DNA of 64,000 nucleotides from Gliomastix tumulicola (taxonomy: Eukaryota > Ascomycota > Sordariomycetes > Hypocreales > Bionectriaceae), in NCBI GenBank assembly GCA_001599755.1, contig BCHX01000008.1, positions 2,108,001 through 2,172,000 on the forward strand, given 5' to 3'. Shown here in pieces: positions 19,811 through 30,983 of the stretch. A program made the position numbers and the translations under genes. Within the stretch, counting starts at the first letter, position 1; every line of letters begins with the position of its first letter. The notes beneath the pieces were generated by a model. The model was not told where the DNA came from. It was given only the letters and a program-made list of their open reading frames with translations, and searched no databases.

Positions 19811-21454
19811 TCAAAGTCCTTCCCCTTGAGCCGGCGGCGCCGGCGTCTTTGCCCACAATTTGAGCGCGATCTTGTCGGTGAATCTTCTGGCGTTTTCGTC
19901 ATCCACGCTGACCGACGGGTCATCGAGAGCTTCATGGGGCAGTCTAACTCCCTGGGGCCAGTTGAAGAAGTTGTCCTTGTCCCAGAGCTCCTTGACCTTC
20001 CTCAACTCGTGCCGGTTATCCCCAAAGTAAGCTCTCTCGTATCCCTTCGGAACCAAATCCCTGTCTGGGAAGTTGAAGAATGCTGCGTCGCCATCCAGAG
20101 AGAAAGGCCGCAGCTTCTTCTTCAAGGTGCCCATGAAGCCCCTCATGTTGAGCTCCATCCACTTGTCCTTCCACAGGACCTCCACGTAGGTGATGTAGAG
20201 CGCCTCGCGCCAGAAGAAAGCCGTGTCCGTGGGCTTGGGCTTCGATGCCTGGCCTCCTGTATGGATCCAGACGATGTCCAGGTTGACGACCTCTCCCAGA
20301 TACATCTTTCGGAAAGTCTCCATCTCCTTCTTGAGAATCGCAGTGATTTCCCCGACGTTCTCGGTGATTTGCTCTCTGCTGAAGGCGAACGAGGAGAAGA
20401 CTCGATAGGTCTTGTTCTCTGAAAAGAATTTCTTGCTCTCGTCGAACCATTGCTCCTCCAGTGTCTCGTAGAGGAACCGCGTCGAGGGCTCCGCCAAAGC
20501 TCGCTTTATCAGCTGATTTTGTACATCCGGATGCCTGACGTGCTTCTTGATAAGCGCATTGTAGTCTTCCTGGCTCCCGTCATAATAGACCGTGAATCGT
20601 ACTCCATCACCTGTCTTCTCTCGGAGGTCGCATATCCACGTAGTGTCAATGGTTAACTCTTGGGGCCAGTCCACCTTGTAGAAGTCGTTCATCGTGGGCA
20701 CCAACTCGTTCATCCTCTTCTTTCCCGGGAACCACATGAATCTCCCGCCAACGACGTTGCCATCCGGGCTGTTCAGATGCTGGATTTTGAGCTTCATCTC
20801 CGTCAAGACCCCAAAGTTCGCTTGGCCTGCACCCTGGATAGCCCAGAACAGCCTGCCTTCGTTTGAGGTTGGACTGTCACTGCGCTTGACCTCCACCGTC
20901 TTCCCCTCTGCCGTCACGAGGGTCGCCGACAGGAGAGTGTCGCTTCCCATCCCAAAGGTGCGAGTGAAGGGACCCAGGCCGGCGCCCAGGATGAAACCAC
21001 TGACACCCACATACGGGCAGCGGCCACCGTTGATGATCAGCTTGTTCTTCTTTTTGTTGACAAGAGTTCGATACACTTCTCCCCACTGGCATCCGGCGCC
21101 AATGGTGACGGTGTCTCCTGGAATGTCGAGCTTGACCTTGTTCATCTTTCTGAGGTCCATCAGGATGTTCGCCTCCCCAATCGCCGTGGAGAAGCCCGCG
21201 TATGAGTGTCCGCCGCAACGGATCGTGAGCGAGATCCCATGCGCTCTGACATTCTTAATGACGATTTCTACCTGCGTGCCATTCTCTGGCTGAACGACGC
21301 AAGGGGGCCTGGTAAAGCGGAAGAGGAGGTTCGATGTGACGACGGCCTTTTCGTACTCGCGGTAATTGTCGTCCTCTAGTTGAAGGATGGGAATCTTGGC
21401 CTCGATGAGGGCCTCGATGCATTTGGCAACCGCGTCGGGGACTGGTTCAGCCAT
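19811..21454 (-). CDS. berberine-bridge-type FAD-linked oxidase, cytosolic
   Basis: A single exon gives 547 aa from the ATG at 21454. The FAD_binding_4 domain has CGGHSYAG (His83) and GGRCPYVGVSG (Cys146), so both residues used for bicovalent flavin attachment (8-alpha-His, 6-S-Cys) are present. SGFILGAGLG follows. The substrate domain ends with a BBE-like C-terminus in which FGDNRHELRKVKELWDKDNFFNWPQ contains the conserved YF/YP-G-x-N-x-x-xL-x-x-K-x-x-D-P pattern in variant form. There is no signal peptide, unlike many secreted members. The frame is open for 56 more codons upstream to 21622, but a TATA-like element at 21511-21517 lies inside that extension, so I place the start at 21454. Such enzymes oxidise alcohols, carbohydrates or alkaloid intermediates, often in secondary metabolism. 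Confidence 0.85.
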   Translation of the reverse strand: MAEPVPDAVAKCIEALIEAKIPILQLEDDNYREYEKAVVTSNLLFRFTRPPCVVQPENGTQVEIVIKNVRAHGISLTIRCGGHSYAGFSTAIGEANILMDLRKMNKVKLDIPGDTVTIGAGCQWGEVYRTLVNKKKNKLIINGGRCPYVGVSGFILGAGLGPFTRTFGMGSDTLLSATLVTAEGKTVEVKRSDSPTSNEGRLFWAIQGAGQANFGVLTEMKLKIQHLNSPDGNVVGGRFMWFPGKKRMNELVPTMNDFYKVDWPQELTIDTTWICDLREKTGDGVRFTVYYDGSQEDYNALIKKHVRHPDVQNQLIKRALAEPSTRFLYETLEEQWFDESKKFFSENKTYRVFSSFAFSREQITENVGEITAILKKEMETFRKMYLGEVVNLDIVWIHTGGQASKPKPTDTAFFWREALYITYVEVLWKDKWMELNMRGFMGTLKKKLRPFSLDGDAAFFNFPDRDLVPKGYERAYFGDNRHELRKVKELWDKDNFFNWPQGVRLPHEALDDPSVSVDDENARRFTDKIALKLWAKTPAPPAQGEGL

Positions 21455-22660
21455 TGGATTGATGCAAAGGCGAGGGAGTAGATACTTGGAGAGAGACAAT
21501 GTTTTGGTGATATATATTTCAGGAGGATGCGGTCGGTCGCGCGTGTATTTATGCTCATCACTTGTATGCGAAGGTAAATCAATACTTCGGGAAGCATTAT
21601 CTTTCAGCTGGATCGAGGGCATGTATTGATTCCTATTTCAGTACACTACTGGGATCTAGAACGGGATTGTCTCACCTCCTGCAGATCCTGGGCAGTCTAG
21701 GCTGTTGACCCGTGCAGCCCTGGCATTGAGCCTAGAACTGCATATCACATATTTTATTGGCCGAGCCATACACCGCATCTCCCCCAGCTGTTGAGGGCTT
21801 CGGCAATAAGAATCCATACCCTTCGTTTCACTACTTCATTTCGTCATGATGTAGTAGTTATTGTATATTTTAATGGCAAGGAACCCATACACGTCTAGGA
21901 CTTTGGGAGACACACGGAGCCTATTTGTAACGACGGGTACTATCTGTCTTCTGAGGGAGCTCGAATCAGTTGCTAGGTTCGGGATGGTATCTGCACTGAC
22001 CCTGATTGGGCATCAATATTCAAGGGCCGGTAGCTGAAAGAGGGGGTGAGTCCCGGTGGCGTTGCGCTATTGAACCAATATGCATGCTTCGCGCTTCGCC
22101 CGAATCGATAGTGATCGGCCAGCACGAGGTCTGTTGGCCTTTGAGTATGGGATGGTCACCTGGAGAAAGACGCCCTGAGCATCTGCAACCCTGTTATTTC
22201 ATCTCTATCACACCCTGCAAGCTGAAGACCTGCCAGAGACCTTCAAGTCACGACGATTCAAATTGGCAGCCCTTCCCTAGGCGCCTGTATATATTATGGG
22301 AGACTCTGCGTTTGCCCCAGTCCCCAGCCTGAGAAGGGAAAGAATCACTCAACTCTATCAGTAGCTTTCAATCTTTGTAAAGAATAAGCCGTACCTGTAC
22401 CTGGCGATGTATCATGCTAAAAGTTGGAAAATGTGCCACAGCGAAGTAGCGTCTTTGAATGAAGGTGCCGAAGGATCTTGGCCCACCAAAGCTGAACCAA
22501 CCCCTCAAAAGACGATATTGCTCCAAATACGCCACAGCAATACATACATGCACAGCCAATCCACAAGCACGAGGCATTTTGCCCTGCCCCTCCGAATGCC
22601 TGCAACAGAGAGGAAGACTCGGACTTGTTGATCTGACGATCTTGACCACTCGGAAGCACT
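21455..22660. other. intergenic between the FAD oxidase and HET gene 2
   Basis: This is a divergent promoter region of about 1.2 kb. The first 170 nt include the upstream open extension of the FAD oxidase. No other gene is seen; short open frames on both strands lack support. Confidence 0.45.
21511..21517 (-). promoter_or_regulatory. TATA-like element of the FAD oxidase gene
   Basis: An ATATATA run on the minus strand lies about 57-63 nt upstream of the chosen ATG (21454). It argues against translation starting at the upstream in-frame ATG (21622). Confidence 0.4.
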
Positions 22661-24941
22661 ATGCCCCCTTACAAATACAGGGAGCTACACGGCGATGAAG
22701 TCAGACTCCTTACTCTGCAGCCGGGGAAGCCAGGGGATGAGATCGCCCTCAGCATCTCACATGTCCCCTTGCTTCGTTCCCAACCGCCTCCAAGGTCATC
22801 GCTGCAGCAAATCCAGTCCAATCTACCGTATGATTGGAGAGTGTACGAAGGACTGAGCGGTGACCTATTTTATCGCCAGGAAGATGCGCATAGGAAATCG
22901 GCGACACAGCGGCAGCACCCGAGGCCTGGCTCTGAGGCAGGTCTCTCGGAGACTTCTCGGCAGAGATGTCACAATCCGGTATCATATGAGGCTCTCTCGT
23001 ATACTTGGGGCACTGAAGCGGACCAGGAAGCCGTCAGCCTTATCCCAGAGGCAACGACTGCCAATATCGATGGGGAAAGCTTAGCTGCTGAAACACTTCC
23101 AGTCCGGAAGAACCTCGCATCAGCGTTGCGACGCTTGAGGTACACGGACCGACCAAGGACCATCTGGGTCGATGCCATCTGCATCGATCAGAGTAATACG
23201 ACAGAACGGAACCAGCAGGTGCAGCGCGCGACAGTCGTGTATGAGGAGGCCAGACGAGTAATCGTCTGGCTTGGACCCATGTCCGACGACAGTGATCTTG
23301 CGATGAGTGTCCTGGGGGAACTCGGGAAGCAAGTTGTCGTGCTCAAGGACGGAGATATTCTCCCGGCCCCTGGGATAAATGAGACTGACTGGCACCGTGC
23401 ACGATTCACCCTGCCGTACTCCCGGTCAACTTGGGCGGCTATCGCCTCTTTGCTGCGCCGTCCATGGTTCAGTCGTGTATGGATTCTGCAAGAGGTGCTC
23501 CTTAGTGCCGAGGCCTTATTCGTTTGTGGCGACCAAGAGATTTCCCGAGAAATGTTTGGAGGAGCGCTATATCTGATGAAGTTCAAGACTGAACTAGGAC
23601 AACCGCTGTCGAGAGGGCTTATAAACAGTGTTGCGTTGGTGGTGATGCCGGCCCTCATCTCAACATGGTCTATCGCTACCGCAGTGCGGATGACTCACGA
23701 GGCTCACTGCACCCTGGATAAGGACTCTATCTACGGAGCACTTGGACTCTTCCCGCCGTCGTTCCGGTCACGGATCACAGTGGACTACTCGCTTGCTACG
23801 GAGTTGGTGTACACCAACTTTGTCAAGTCTCACATCGAGCACGTCAACCGACTGGAAATGTTTCGGATGTGCGACCTTCAACACCAGAGACTACCGCATC
23901 TACCCAGCTGGGTGCCGGACTTTTTCGATACACCGACAACACCTCTTGGAATAGGCAACTGGAGCTTCTGCTCAGGGTACTCGGCCTCCGAGGTTTCTTT
24001 CCGCGATAACACACTCGAGGTTGCTGGCGTCTGCGCGGCGACCATACAGTCTGTCACCGACGTGATTCCAAACCACGAGAGCGATACAGGCAAGAAGTTC
24101 GCCGACACCGTTAGAGCGCTTCAAGAAGTGAGAGACTACTTCGAACACTGCAATATTGAGACAAGGGTCAGGGAAGGCCCCGAAGCTTTCGTCTGGACCA
24201 TCCTTGGGGGCTTCCTCCAACAAAGGTTGCCAGATAACTATTTGCCGCTCCCTCGCGAGAACTTGAGACAAGCGATCAGGCAATCCGACATCTTCTGTGC
24301 ACAATATGCGGCAAACGCAATTGAGAGCAAAGTCTCGCTGGTGGAAGACTTTTGCCTCAGAATGATGATGGGGAAAAGGGTCGTCGTGACTACGGATGGA
24401 CATTGGGGAATCGCACCTGCGGCTACGCAGAAAGGTCGGTGAGAGTTCTTTCTCCGATCACACTTTATCACACACTGAATGCAATGCAAATACTTACGAC
24501 TATTCTGGATTAGGAGACATAATTGCGTGCTTTCTCGGCGCGGACGCACCGGTCATACTCCGTGGAGTCGAGGACGGAGGATTTAAGGTAGTCGGCGAAT
24601 GCTTACTGCCTGAGCTCGCGGATCTACGGGCCTTCCTAGGGCCCCTTCCTCGGCCATGGATCATTAGATTCTTCAAAGAGACCATCGAAGGTACTGGGGA
24701 ATACCGATACCTTAACACGGAGACTGGAGTGATAAGCGATCAAGATCCGCGACTGGGCGATCTCCCTGAGGATGTCGAACTCGTATCAAGAGACAAGGTC
24801 ACCAGGACTAGAGACGATCCTCGCTTATTTCAGGTATACAAGCACCGTAGGTCTGGGATCGAAGACAGATCAGATCCGCGGCTCACTCGTGCTGCATTGG
24901 AAAGCAGGGGCATTCACATCGAGCAAATTACTTTGCACTAG
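22661..24941 (+). CDS. HET-domain protein 2
   Basis: Two exons (22661-24434, 24514-24941; 79-nt intron) give 733 aa. The HET signatures are YEALSYTWG at about 108, RRLRYTDRPRTIWVDAICIDQ at about 157-177, then QRATVVYEEARRVIVWLGP. RPWFSRVWILQEVLL follows at about 267. The C-terminal exon opens with GDIIACFLGADAPVILR, the conserved closing block of this protein type, which confirms the splice. The donor is GTCGGT, a weak variant; the stronger-looking GTGAGA four bases on would break the frame. The gene has the all-HET layout with no N-terminal NLR partner and is a candidate incompatibility or cell-death effector. Confidence 0.9.
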
Positions 24942-25201
24942 AAGGTCTCAGTTTCATATTGGATTAGCATGGGTCTGAGTACCTTGGAACTCAAATTGTC
25001 TCGTGCGTCTACGTCAGGAGATTCTCAACTTGGATGAGTCCATCTTCATGTTCCGAATAATTCGACAAGGCAGGTGCAACGACTGTCCACTGGAGTCTTG
25101 ACGTCTCGTCTCTAGCTGAGTCTCAGTACTTGTCCCGCGGGAAAAAGTCCCATTTCCCATTGCCTATTGTGTTGCTACTTCTGCAGAAGACATGAAGCTA
25201 A

Positions 25202-25649
25202 CTACTCAGGGGGCACTAATCGAGAGTCAGTATATCTCAAACAAGAGTTGGCGGTGAATACAACGTACCAAAGACCAGAACCCCATTGTCATTGCCAATA
25301 GCCTCGGCGAGGTTGAGATCGGCATCGACAGGGTCGCCGTCAACGGGACTCAAACGGGCACGCAGCACAGGGACGTTGTCATCGCCTTCGACTTCGAACG
25401 TGATATCTTCGGCAGATCCAGAGAAGCCTGTAAGGTAAACGGGTTAGAGAGGCCACGATGCGTACGTATTCTGAGTGGGAAAACATTACCCTGACCTCCC
25501 CATGCGAAGGCGCCGTCGTGGTTGCCGATGTAGTAGTCGAGGTCGAGCGTTGACTCTACGTAGTCACCATCCCCATTCGAAAGCTCAGCATGCAGGATAT
25601 GGCCATCCTCGAGGGAGATATTCTGAGCGCTAAGGTGAAAGTTGACCAT
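25202..25649 (-). CDS. cyanovirin-N homologue (CVNH lectin)
   Basis: Three exons (25490-25649, 25269-25427, 25202-25215) give 110 aa, the size of a single-domain CVNH protein. The two tandem sub-repeats are visible: LEDGHILHAELSNGDGDYVESTLDLDYYIGNHDG in the first half and VPVLRARLSPVDGDPVDADLNLAEAIGNDNG in the second, each ending in the I-G/H-N-x-x-G turn. A short 4-codon final exon (PPE) closes the frame. There is no signal peptide, as in most fungal CVNH proteins. CVNH proteins bind mannose-rich glycans; their role in fungi is unclear. Introns are 62 and 53 nt. Confidence 0.85.
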
Positions 25650-26265
25650 GGTGGCAGTTGTACCCTGGATCTAAGATATGGGAAGGTTCGAAGAGAGTGA
25701 GTGATGGTTGACTCTGTCATGTATTTTTAAGAGCTCTTATATGGGGCATTGTGAACATATTACGGAGGAGAGATGGTTACGCGTCCTTTCCAGGATCAGG
25801 AAATAATAGCTCCACTGCCACTCAGGCCAAGACCATATCGTCACGGTGATTTGTGGCGGGAGCTGCCACGTCAGGTTGCATATGTGACTTTGCTCCGCCT
25901 TGTCACATGCATGCGGCTCGGCGCGAGGGGCAAAATGAGTGACGGCCAGGTCACTACAGGTGAGCCCAGGCGTAATTTCAAGCGCCAACCGGCCGGCCCG
26001 TCCTCAAGACAAATGCTCCTATACGTGATACCGACTACATAAGAATATGCCTAGCGAGAAAATCGACGTGATACATGAGGTATTGAAGGCAAGCCGCAGA
26101 AAATCCAGGGCAAGGAGGGGTCGCGCTCAAAGAGGCCCAGCCGGAGTCGGCATATTGAGGTTTTCGCCCTGCATGTTCTGCAACTTCTTGGCGCGGGGCT
26201 GATATTACCCCTCGATGGCGAATTACGAGACAGCCTGAGAGTGCTCTGACCAATACCAACTCGGT
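25650..26265. other. intergenic
   Basis: About 600 nt with short open frames on both strands but no domain, start context or splice support. No gene is called. Confidence 0.45.
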
Positions 26266-26623
26266 TCACGCTGGGCCGTTGACCATTTTACTCGGCAACA
26301 GGGCAATAGAATTCTCCTCCCCGTTCTCGGGGACGCCGACAATGCCAAGTTGAGCACCTTTCAAGTTCCCTGAGAGGACGCGGAAAGCTCATTAGCCATT
26401 CCTTTCTGATAAAGAGAAAGGGCTAGATTCCATACCATGCATAATACAGTCTTGATCCTCGAGGAACACATGTGGTCGGATCAGGAATAATGCTACCTTC
26501 TGTACTGACCTAACCTACACAAACATGACTTGAGACACAGTCCCCATCTTCGTGCATGACAAGATCGCAGCTTGCACCGAAGCCCTCATTCTGGAATGCA
26601 AATCTTGGCTCCAGCATCACCAT
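26266..26623 (-). CDS. small protein of unknown function, tentative
   Basis: Two minus-strand exons look genuine. Exon 3 (26266-26369) reads GNLKGAQLGIVGVPENGEEN and on to TGA. Exon 2 (26436-26499) reads KVALFLIRPHVFLEDQDCIM. They are joined by a 66-nt intron with donor GTATGG, a CTAAT branch and a CTCTCAG acceptor. Upstream, an open segment from ATG 26623 (or 26617) contains FAFQNEGFGASCDL. Its link to exon 2 needs either a 37-nt intron from GTCTCA or a 61-nt intron from GTCATG. Both are phase 0 and both have weak donors, giving 84 or 76 aa. It starts only about 45 nt from the divergent HET gene 3. It could be a real small gene or a relic; no family is recognised. Confidence 0.4.
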
Positions 26624-26668
26624 CACATACACTAGGCTTTGGCAGTGACTGGACACACCACGATCATC

Positions 26669-28902
26669 ATGGATCTATGTGATAGCTGCATGGCTATCCA
26701 GCCGAAGTCTATATCTTCTTTAGATCCCATCCACTTCAACATGGAGACGAGGATGACAATGATGATGAACAATTTGACTGAAGAGCAAGGTGGGACGTGC
26801 CATGTTCACTCACCTTCCTTCAGTGCTCTGGAGAAGTCGGCAGCACTGACAGGCTGCAAGTTCTGCCGCTTTATTGAGCACAATCTCAAACGTTGGACGG
26901 AGCTGGTGGTCCCTGGATCAAAATTAGACTCGTCTTGGTGGACGGGGTCTGGAGACGAAGAATCGGCTCCGGTCTTGCTGTTTCTCTCAAGAAGTCGTCG
27001 CCGCCTAAACGTCCTATGCGGCAGTCGGCAACTCGAGTTCCGAAGAGTGTCTGTACCAAGTGTGTTCTTCCGATACATGGTGTCATCCTACATCGCTCTT
27101 AGAGACATGACAAAGCTTACCAGTCACTTATGCTAGGCACGTTCGTCCCCTTCACAGATAAAGCCCCCGCAAACATATTGGACACGACAACTGGCTCTCG
27201 GAGCGGTTTGGCCCTAGTCAAAGCATGGTTAAACAACTGCCTCCAGAATCACAAGGGCGGATGCGTCACCTACTGCCACGCGGGAGAGGAGCCACTTCCG
27301 ACCAGAGTCATCGATGTCGGACCGCCTGACAGCAACCAAGACCCCTTGCTTGTCACTACAAATGGTCTAGCAGCCCCCTATGTCGCCCTTAGTCATTGCT
27401 GGGGGAAGTCGAACATCGTTACGACAACGAAGTCCAACCTGGAACGGCACCAACGAGAGGGCATCCCGCTCGGGTCTCTGCCTCAGAACTTCCAGGATTC
27501 AATAGCAATCACGAGAGGGTTGGCATGCCGGTATCTATGGATCGACTCCCTCTGCATTGTCCAGGACAGCCACGAAGACTGGGAAGTAGAATCCGGTCGC
27601 ATGCACCTCGTGTACCGAAATGCTATCGTCACAATCTCCATTGCCAGGTCACAAGATCCGCACATGGGATGCTTCACCACTCGAGATCCCAGCTTGGCCA
27701 GACCATTTTCCCTTTTCCCCCCACTACCCGAGCCGGATACCGACGATGGCTATAACAGCGACGGGGATCACACCTACGACCACCATGACAACAACAACAA
27801 GGGGGGTATTGGTCCCAATGATCATGAAAGCGGCATCTTCTGGCAGCTCATGAGAAGCCCCTCCGCAGAGGGACCGCTCCATCAGCGTGCATGGGTCTTA
27901 CAAGAGCAGGCCTTCTCGGGGCGAGTCGTTTCTTTTTCAGAAGGAGGAGTGTCGTGGTCGTATACCACCGCGTTCGGGTCCGAATACATACCATACCCGC
28001 TGTCTCGCCGAGATGTCTCTGGCGAGCTCTATGACTCGTTCCAGACTCAGATCGTTGAGAAAGAGAGGCAGCCGCCGAGTTCGACGCTATCCGGCTCTGG
28101 AAAGCGCCGGAGACAGCCATATGACTTTTGGTACCAGATTGTTGCGGAGTACAGTGGACGTAACCTCACGTACGACACTGACCGGCTGCTGGCCGTCTCA
28201 TCGCTGGCGCACGAGATGGGACGAATACTAGATGATGCCTACGCTGCAGGGCTCTGGTGCCAGGACTTGGTGCGCGGACTGCTGTGGGCGACGCTTCGCC
28301 ATATGAGTCACGAGTATCGGAGAGCGCATCCGCCAATGCTCTACGTCGCGCCATCGTGGTCCTGGGCTTCAGTCTTGGGCGGTGGCGTGTCCTTTGAGGC
28401 AGAGATGCTGAACAACGGAATCGCAAAGAACCCTGTTGTCAACTTCTCTCGTTCCGAGGGCGACCTGGACCCGGAGTACGAATATCTCCCCGAGCCAGGC
28501 GAGGACGAGATTGAGCTCCTGGACGTCCGATGTACTCGAGCTGGGCAAAACGACTTTGGCCAATTATCTGACGGCACCATCCGACTTCGTGGTCTTGTCA
28601 AGGATGCTGTGGTTAGGCTTCCAGGCACTTTGTACGATCACGAAACGAACAAGAAGATCGGGTCGGTGATGTGGGATGACACCAAACCGCCAGCCCATCT
28701 CAATGGACAAGTCTTGCGGTGTCTTTTTATGGTGAAACGATGGTACAAATATTCCTTCGAATCGTCCACGCTCCAGGCCCTAGGTCTTGTCCTTATGCCG
28801 ACCGGCTTACGAACCAACCAGTATCGACGTCTTGGGCTTGCGGTGTTCGACGCCGAGGTAAAATGGGACCACAACAGCAGAACCGAGCTTGTCTTGGTAT
28901 GA
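26669..28902 (+). CDS. HET-domain protein 3
   Basis: Two exons (26669-27059, 27137-28902; 77-nt intron) give 718 aa. The N-terminus has the Cys-bearing lead (LCDSC, GCKFC) seen in many HET proteins. The HET signatures are YVALSHCWGKS at about 211, IPLGSLPQNFQDSIAI, and YLWIDSLCIVQDSHEDW at about 264. RAWVLQEQAFSGRVV follows after an Asp/His/Asn-rich low-complexity loop. The C-terminus has APSWSWASV. The intron donor chosen is GTGTGT after CCA-A, which joins VPS to TFVPFTD in frame. The + strand ATG at 26669 is the best start because the 10 codons before it in frame begin with TTG and lie in the putative 5' UTR. Confidence 0.88.
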
Positions 28903-29379
28903 AGCCACGGCGAGATCTAATACGTATGTCGGCTCCGGGAAGAATTGGCTGTCCTTAAACGAGATGGTCTGACAGAAACAGCAGCTAATTACTGTACATT
29001 CCATGCCCGATACGACCCCCCTCCCCTCGCAATGTCGTTTTGTGAGGATGGTCCGAAGCATTGTGTGGGTAGGCATAACGAAGCAGTCTAGGCTATGATA
29101 GGTCGATAGCCTGTTCGTCTTTCTTGCTGCTAAAGACCCGCCAAGTCGAAGTGAGCCCAACGCCCCAGTGGCCAAGACTCCTGTCTAGGCATGTGATTAG
29201 AGCGAAGCGCAGAGCAAGCAGGGCTGGAATGGCACTTGTAGGGGACTGTGCCGCATTGTGGATCAGCTTGCGCCACACTTCTGAGGGCTTTCACGAACAC
29301 ACATAAAGGGAACTCCATCCGCACACTCAATGAATCTGGACCTGTGGTGCCATTCGTCTACCAGACATATACATCCACG
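28903..29379. other. intergenic, tandem
   Basis: The frame of the downstream arrestin-like gene stays open from 29248, but the 44 codons before the ATG at 29380 show no domain and begin with a non-ATG codon. No separate gene is seen. Confidence 0.5.
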
Positions 29380-30810
29380 ATGCCTCGCACTACGCAAGAC
29401 GGCACGTTATTTCTCTCCCTCGTGCTGGATCCTTCTACCAAGACCTTCGCGCCTGGCGACGTTATCATCGGCCATGCCGTCTGCCGACAGCACCTGGTCA
29501 AGGCGCAGGCCACCATCTCGGTGACGCTGTGCGGGCGGGCAAAGGCGAGGCTTGAGTTCTTCTCCGGGAACCAAAAAAGGATTCGCCGCTCGCGGTTCCG
29601 GCTCATCGACGAGCGCCAATCCCGACAAGTGATCCATAATGGACCGATCCACGTTCCTCCAGGAGGTCAAGAGCCACTCATGGCACCCTTCGCAATCGAA
29701 CTACCGACGCATGTGCCTCCTGCGCTAACGAGGAGCGAGGAGGCAAGCTTCCTGCCGCTGGATGCGGCGAGCGTCGCGGAACAGAGACTGCCCTCTACGA
29801 TGGTGGCGCCGAGTCGTAACGGTAGAATCGAGGCCTTTGTTGAATACTTCCTCGAGGCCAAGTTGGCTATTAAAGGAGGCCTGGAGCATTCGGCTACTCT
29901 ACCCATTCTCGTCCGCGACTACGTGGACGGCCCTCCTATAACCAGCAACCGCACCAAATCCTCACGACAGCTGTGCTCGGTCTCCTCGCCGCGTCTCCTC
30001 CCGGGGATGCAAGATGCCGAGCTGTCTACCAAGGATAAGATGAAGATGCTGTTTGGAACGAGCTCGGTACCGCAGTACGCATTTCGCCTCGAGGTTGGCG
30101 CACCGACTGTTCTGCAGCTCGGGCACCCAGACCCTATATCGTTCACGCTTCGAGCTGTTCCCGATTGGAAATACGCCACGGAGGGTCTCGTGGGTGTCCC
30201 GCAGAAGATTTGGATGAGGGATATGCAAATGACGCTCACATCGAGCACCAAGGCTATGACTGCTGGCACGTTTAGCAACTACGACTTGGACTCGGACGAC
30301 AAGATTGACATCCCCATCGGCCGAGCCTTTGCCGCGTCTGCTGTCCAGGGGAAGAAAATCATCGTCCCCTGTACCGATGAGTGGCCACCGATGGATCTTG
30401 GTAAGGATCTTAGCTTTCGGCTTGGATATACCGGCTCGACGGGCGTGTGGAAGCGGGCTCCTGACCTGGTGGACAAGGTCTGCCCCACGGCCAAGACCTA
30501 CAACTTTCAAGTGTCACATGTCCTGAGCTGGGAGATCGTTCTCGATGTTGTTTGGAAGGAAATCAGGGTTAAGGGCCAGCAGGCGGTCGAGATTCTCCCA
30601 TCCGTGAGGCCGCAGGGAGAGTCATACGCGGAGCCTCCGCCGGAGCAAGACCTCCCTCGCAGCGAGTCTTGGATTCAGCCGCCAGCCGAGGGTGACGCGC
30701 CGCCTTCCTTCACGCAGGTTCAGAAGGAGGATATGATGATGAACGAGGGGAAGAACGACGCTGATGTCGAGGAGGACGTTCAGCGCAATGGAGGGTCGTC
30801 AACAGCCTGA
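29380..30810 (+). CDS. arrestin-like N-domain protein
   Basis: A single exon gives 476 aa from the ATG at 29380. The opening LFLSLVLDP, FAPGDVIIGHAVC and ISVTLCGRAKARLE follow the beta-sandwich pattern of arrestin N domains. The central IHVPPGGQEPLMAPFAIELP block matches the conserved N-domain segment of fungal alpha-arrestin-like proteins. A second beta domain and an acidic, Pro-rich tail (about 420-476) follow. No PPxY ubiquitin-ligase motif is evident, unlike classical Art/Rim8 adaptors. The role is presumably as a scaffold in membrane protein trafficking, by family analogy. It has no introns, unlike most neighbours. Confidence 0.75.
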   Translation: MPRTTQDGTLFLSLVLDPSTKTFAPGDVIIGHAVCRQHLVKAQATISVTLCGRAKARLEFFSGNQKRIRRSRFRLIDERQSRQVIHNGPIHVPPGGQEPLMAPFAIELPTHVPPALTRSEEASFLPLDAASVAEQRLPSTMVAPSRNGRIEAFVEYFLEAKLAIKGGLEHSATLPILVRDYVDGPPITSNRTKSSRQLCSVSSPRLLPGMQDAELSTKDKMKMLFGTSSVPQYAFRLEVGAPTVLQLGHPDPISFTLRAVPDWKYATEGLVGVPQKIWMRDMQMTLTSSTKAMTAGTFSNYDLDSDDKIDIPIGRAFAASAVQGKKIIVPCTDEWPPMDLGKDLSFRLGYTGSTGVWKRAPDLVDKVCPTAKTYNFQVSHVLSWEIVLDVVWKEIRVKGQQAVEILPSVRPQGESYAEPPPEQDLPRSESWIQPPAEGDAPPSFTQVQKEDMMMNEGKNDADVEEDVQRNGGSSTA

Positions 30811-30983
30811 GTTAGTTGCAGGCCTCCAAAACACGGAATGTGATTGATGAGATACCCCTAGTATTACTTAATACATTGCATACTAGAACTCAGCTTCCCT
30901 TTGATGTTGAAATCTGCGTAGTCTAACCCTGTTAAGAAGGGTCCAACCCATCTCGTTCCCCTCCTCCGTCCTTACTCGAAGTA

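Noticed and set aside
21455..21622. N-terminal extension of the FAD oxidase
   Set aside because: It contains a TATA-like element and has no family similarity; the ATG at 21454 fits the domain start.
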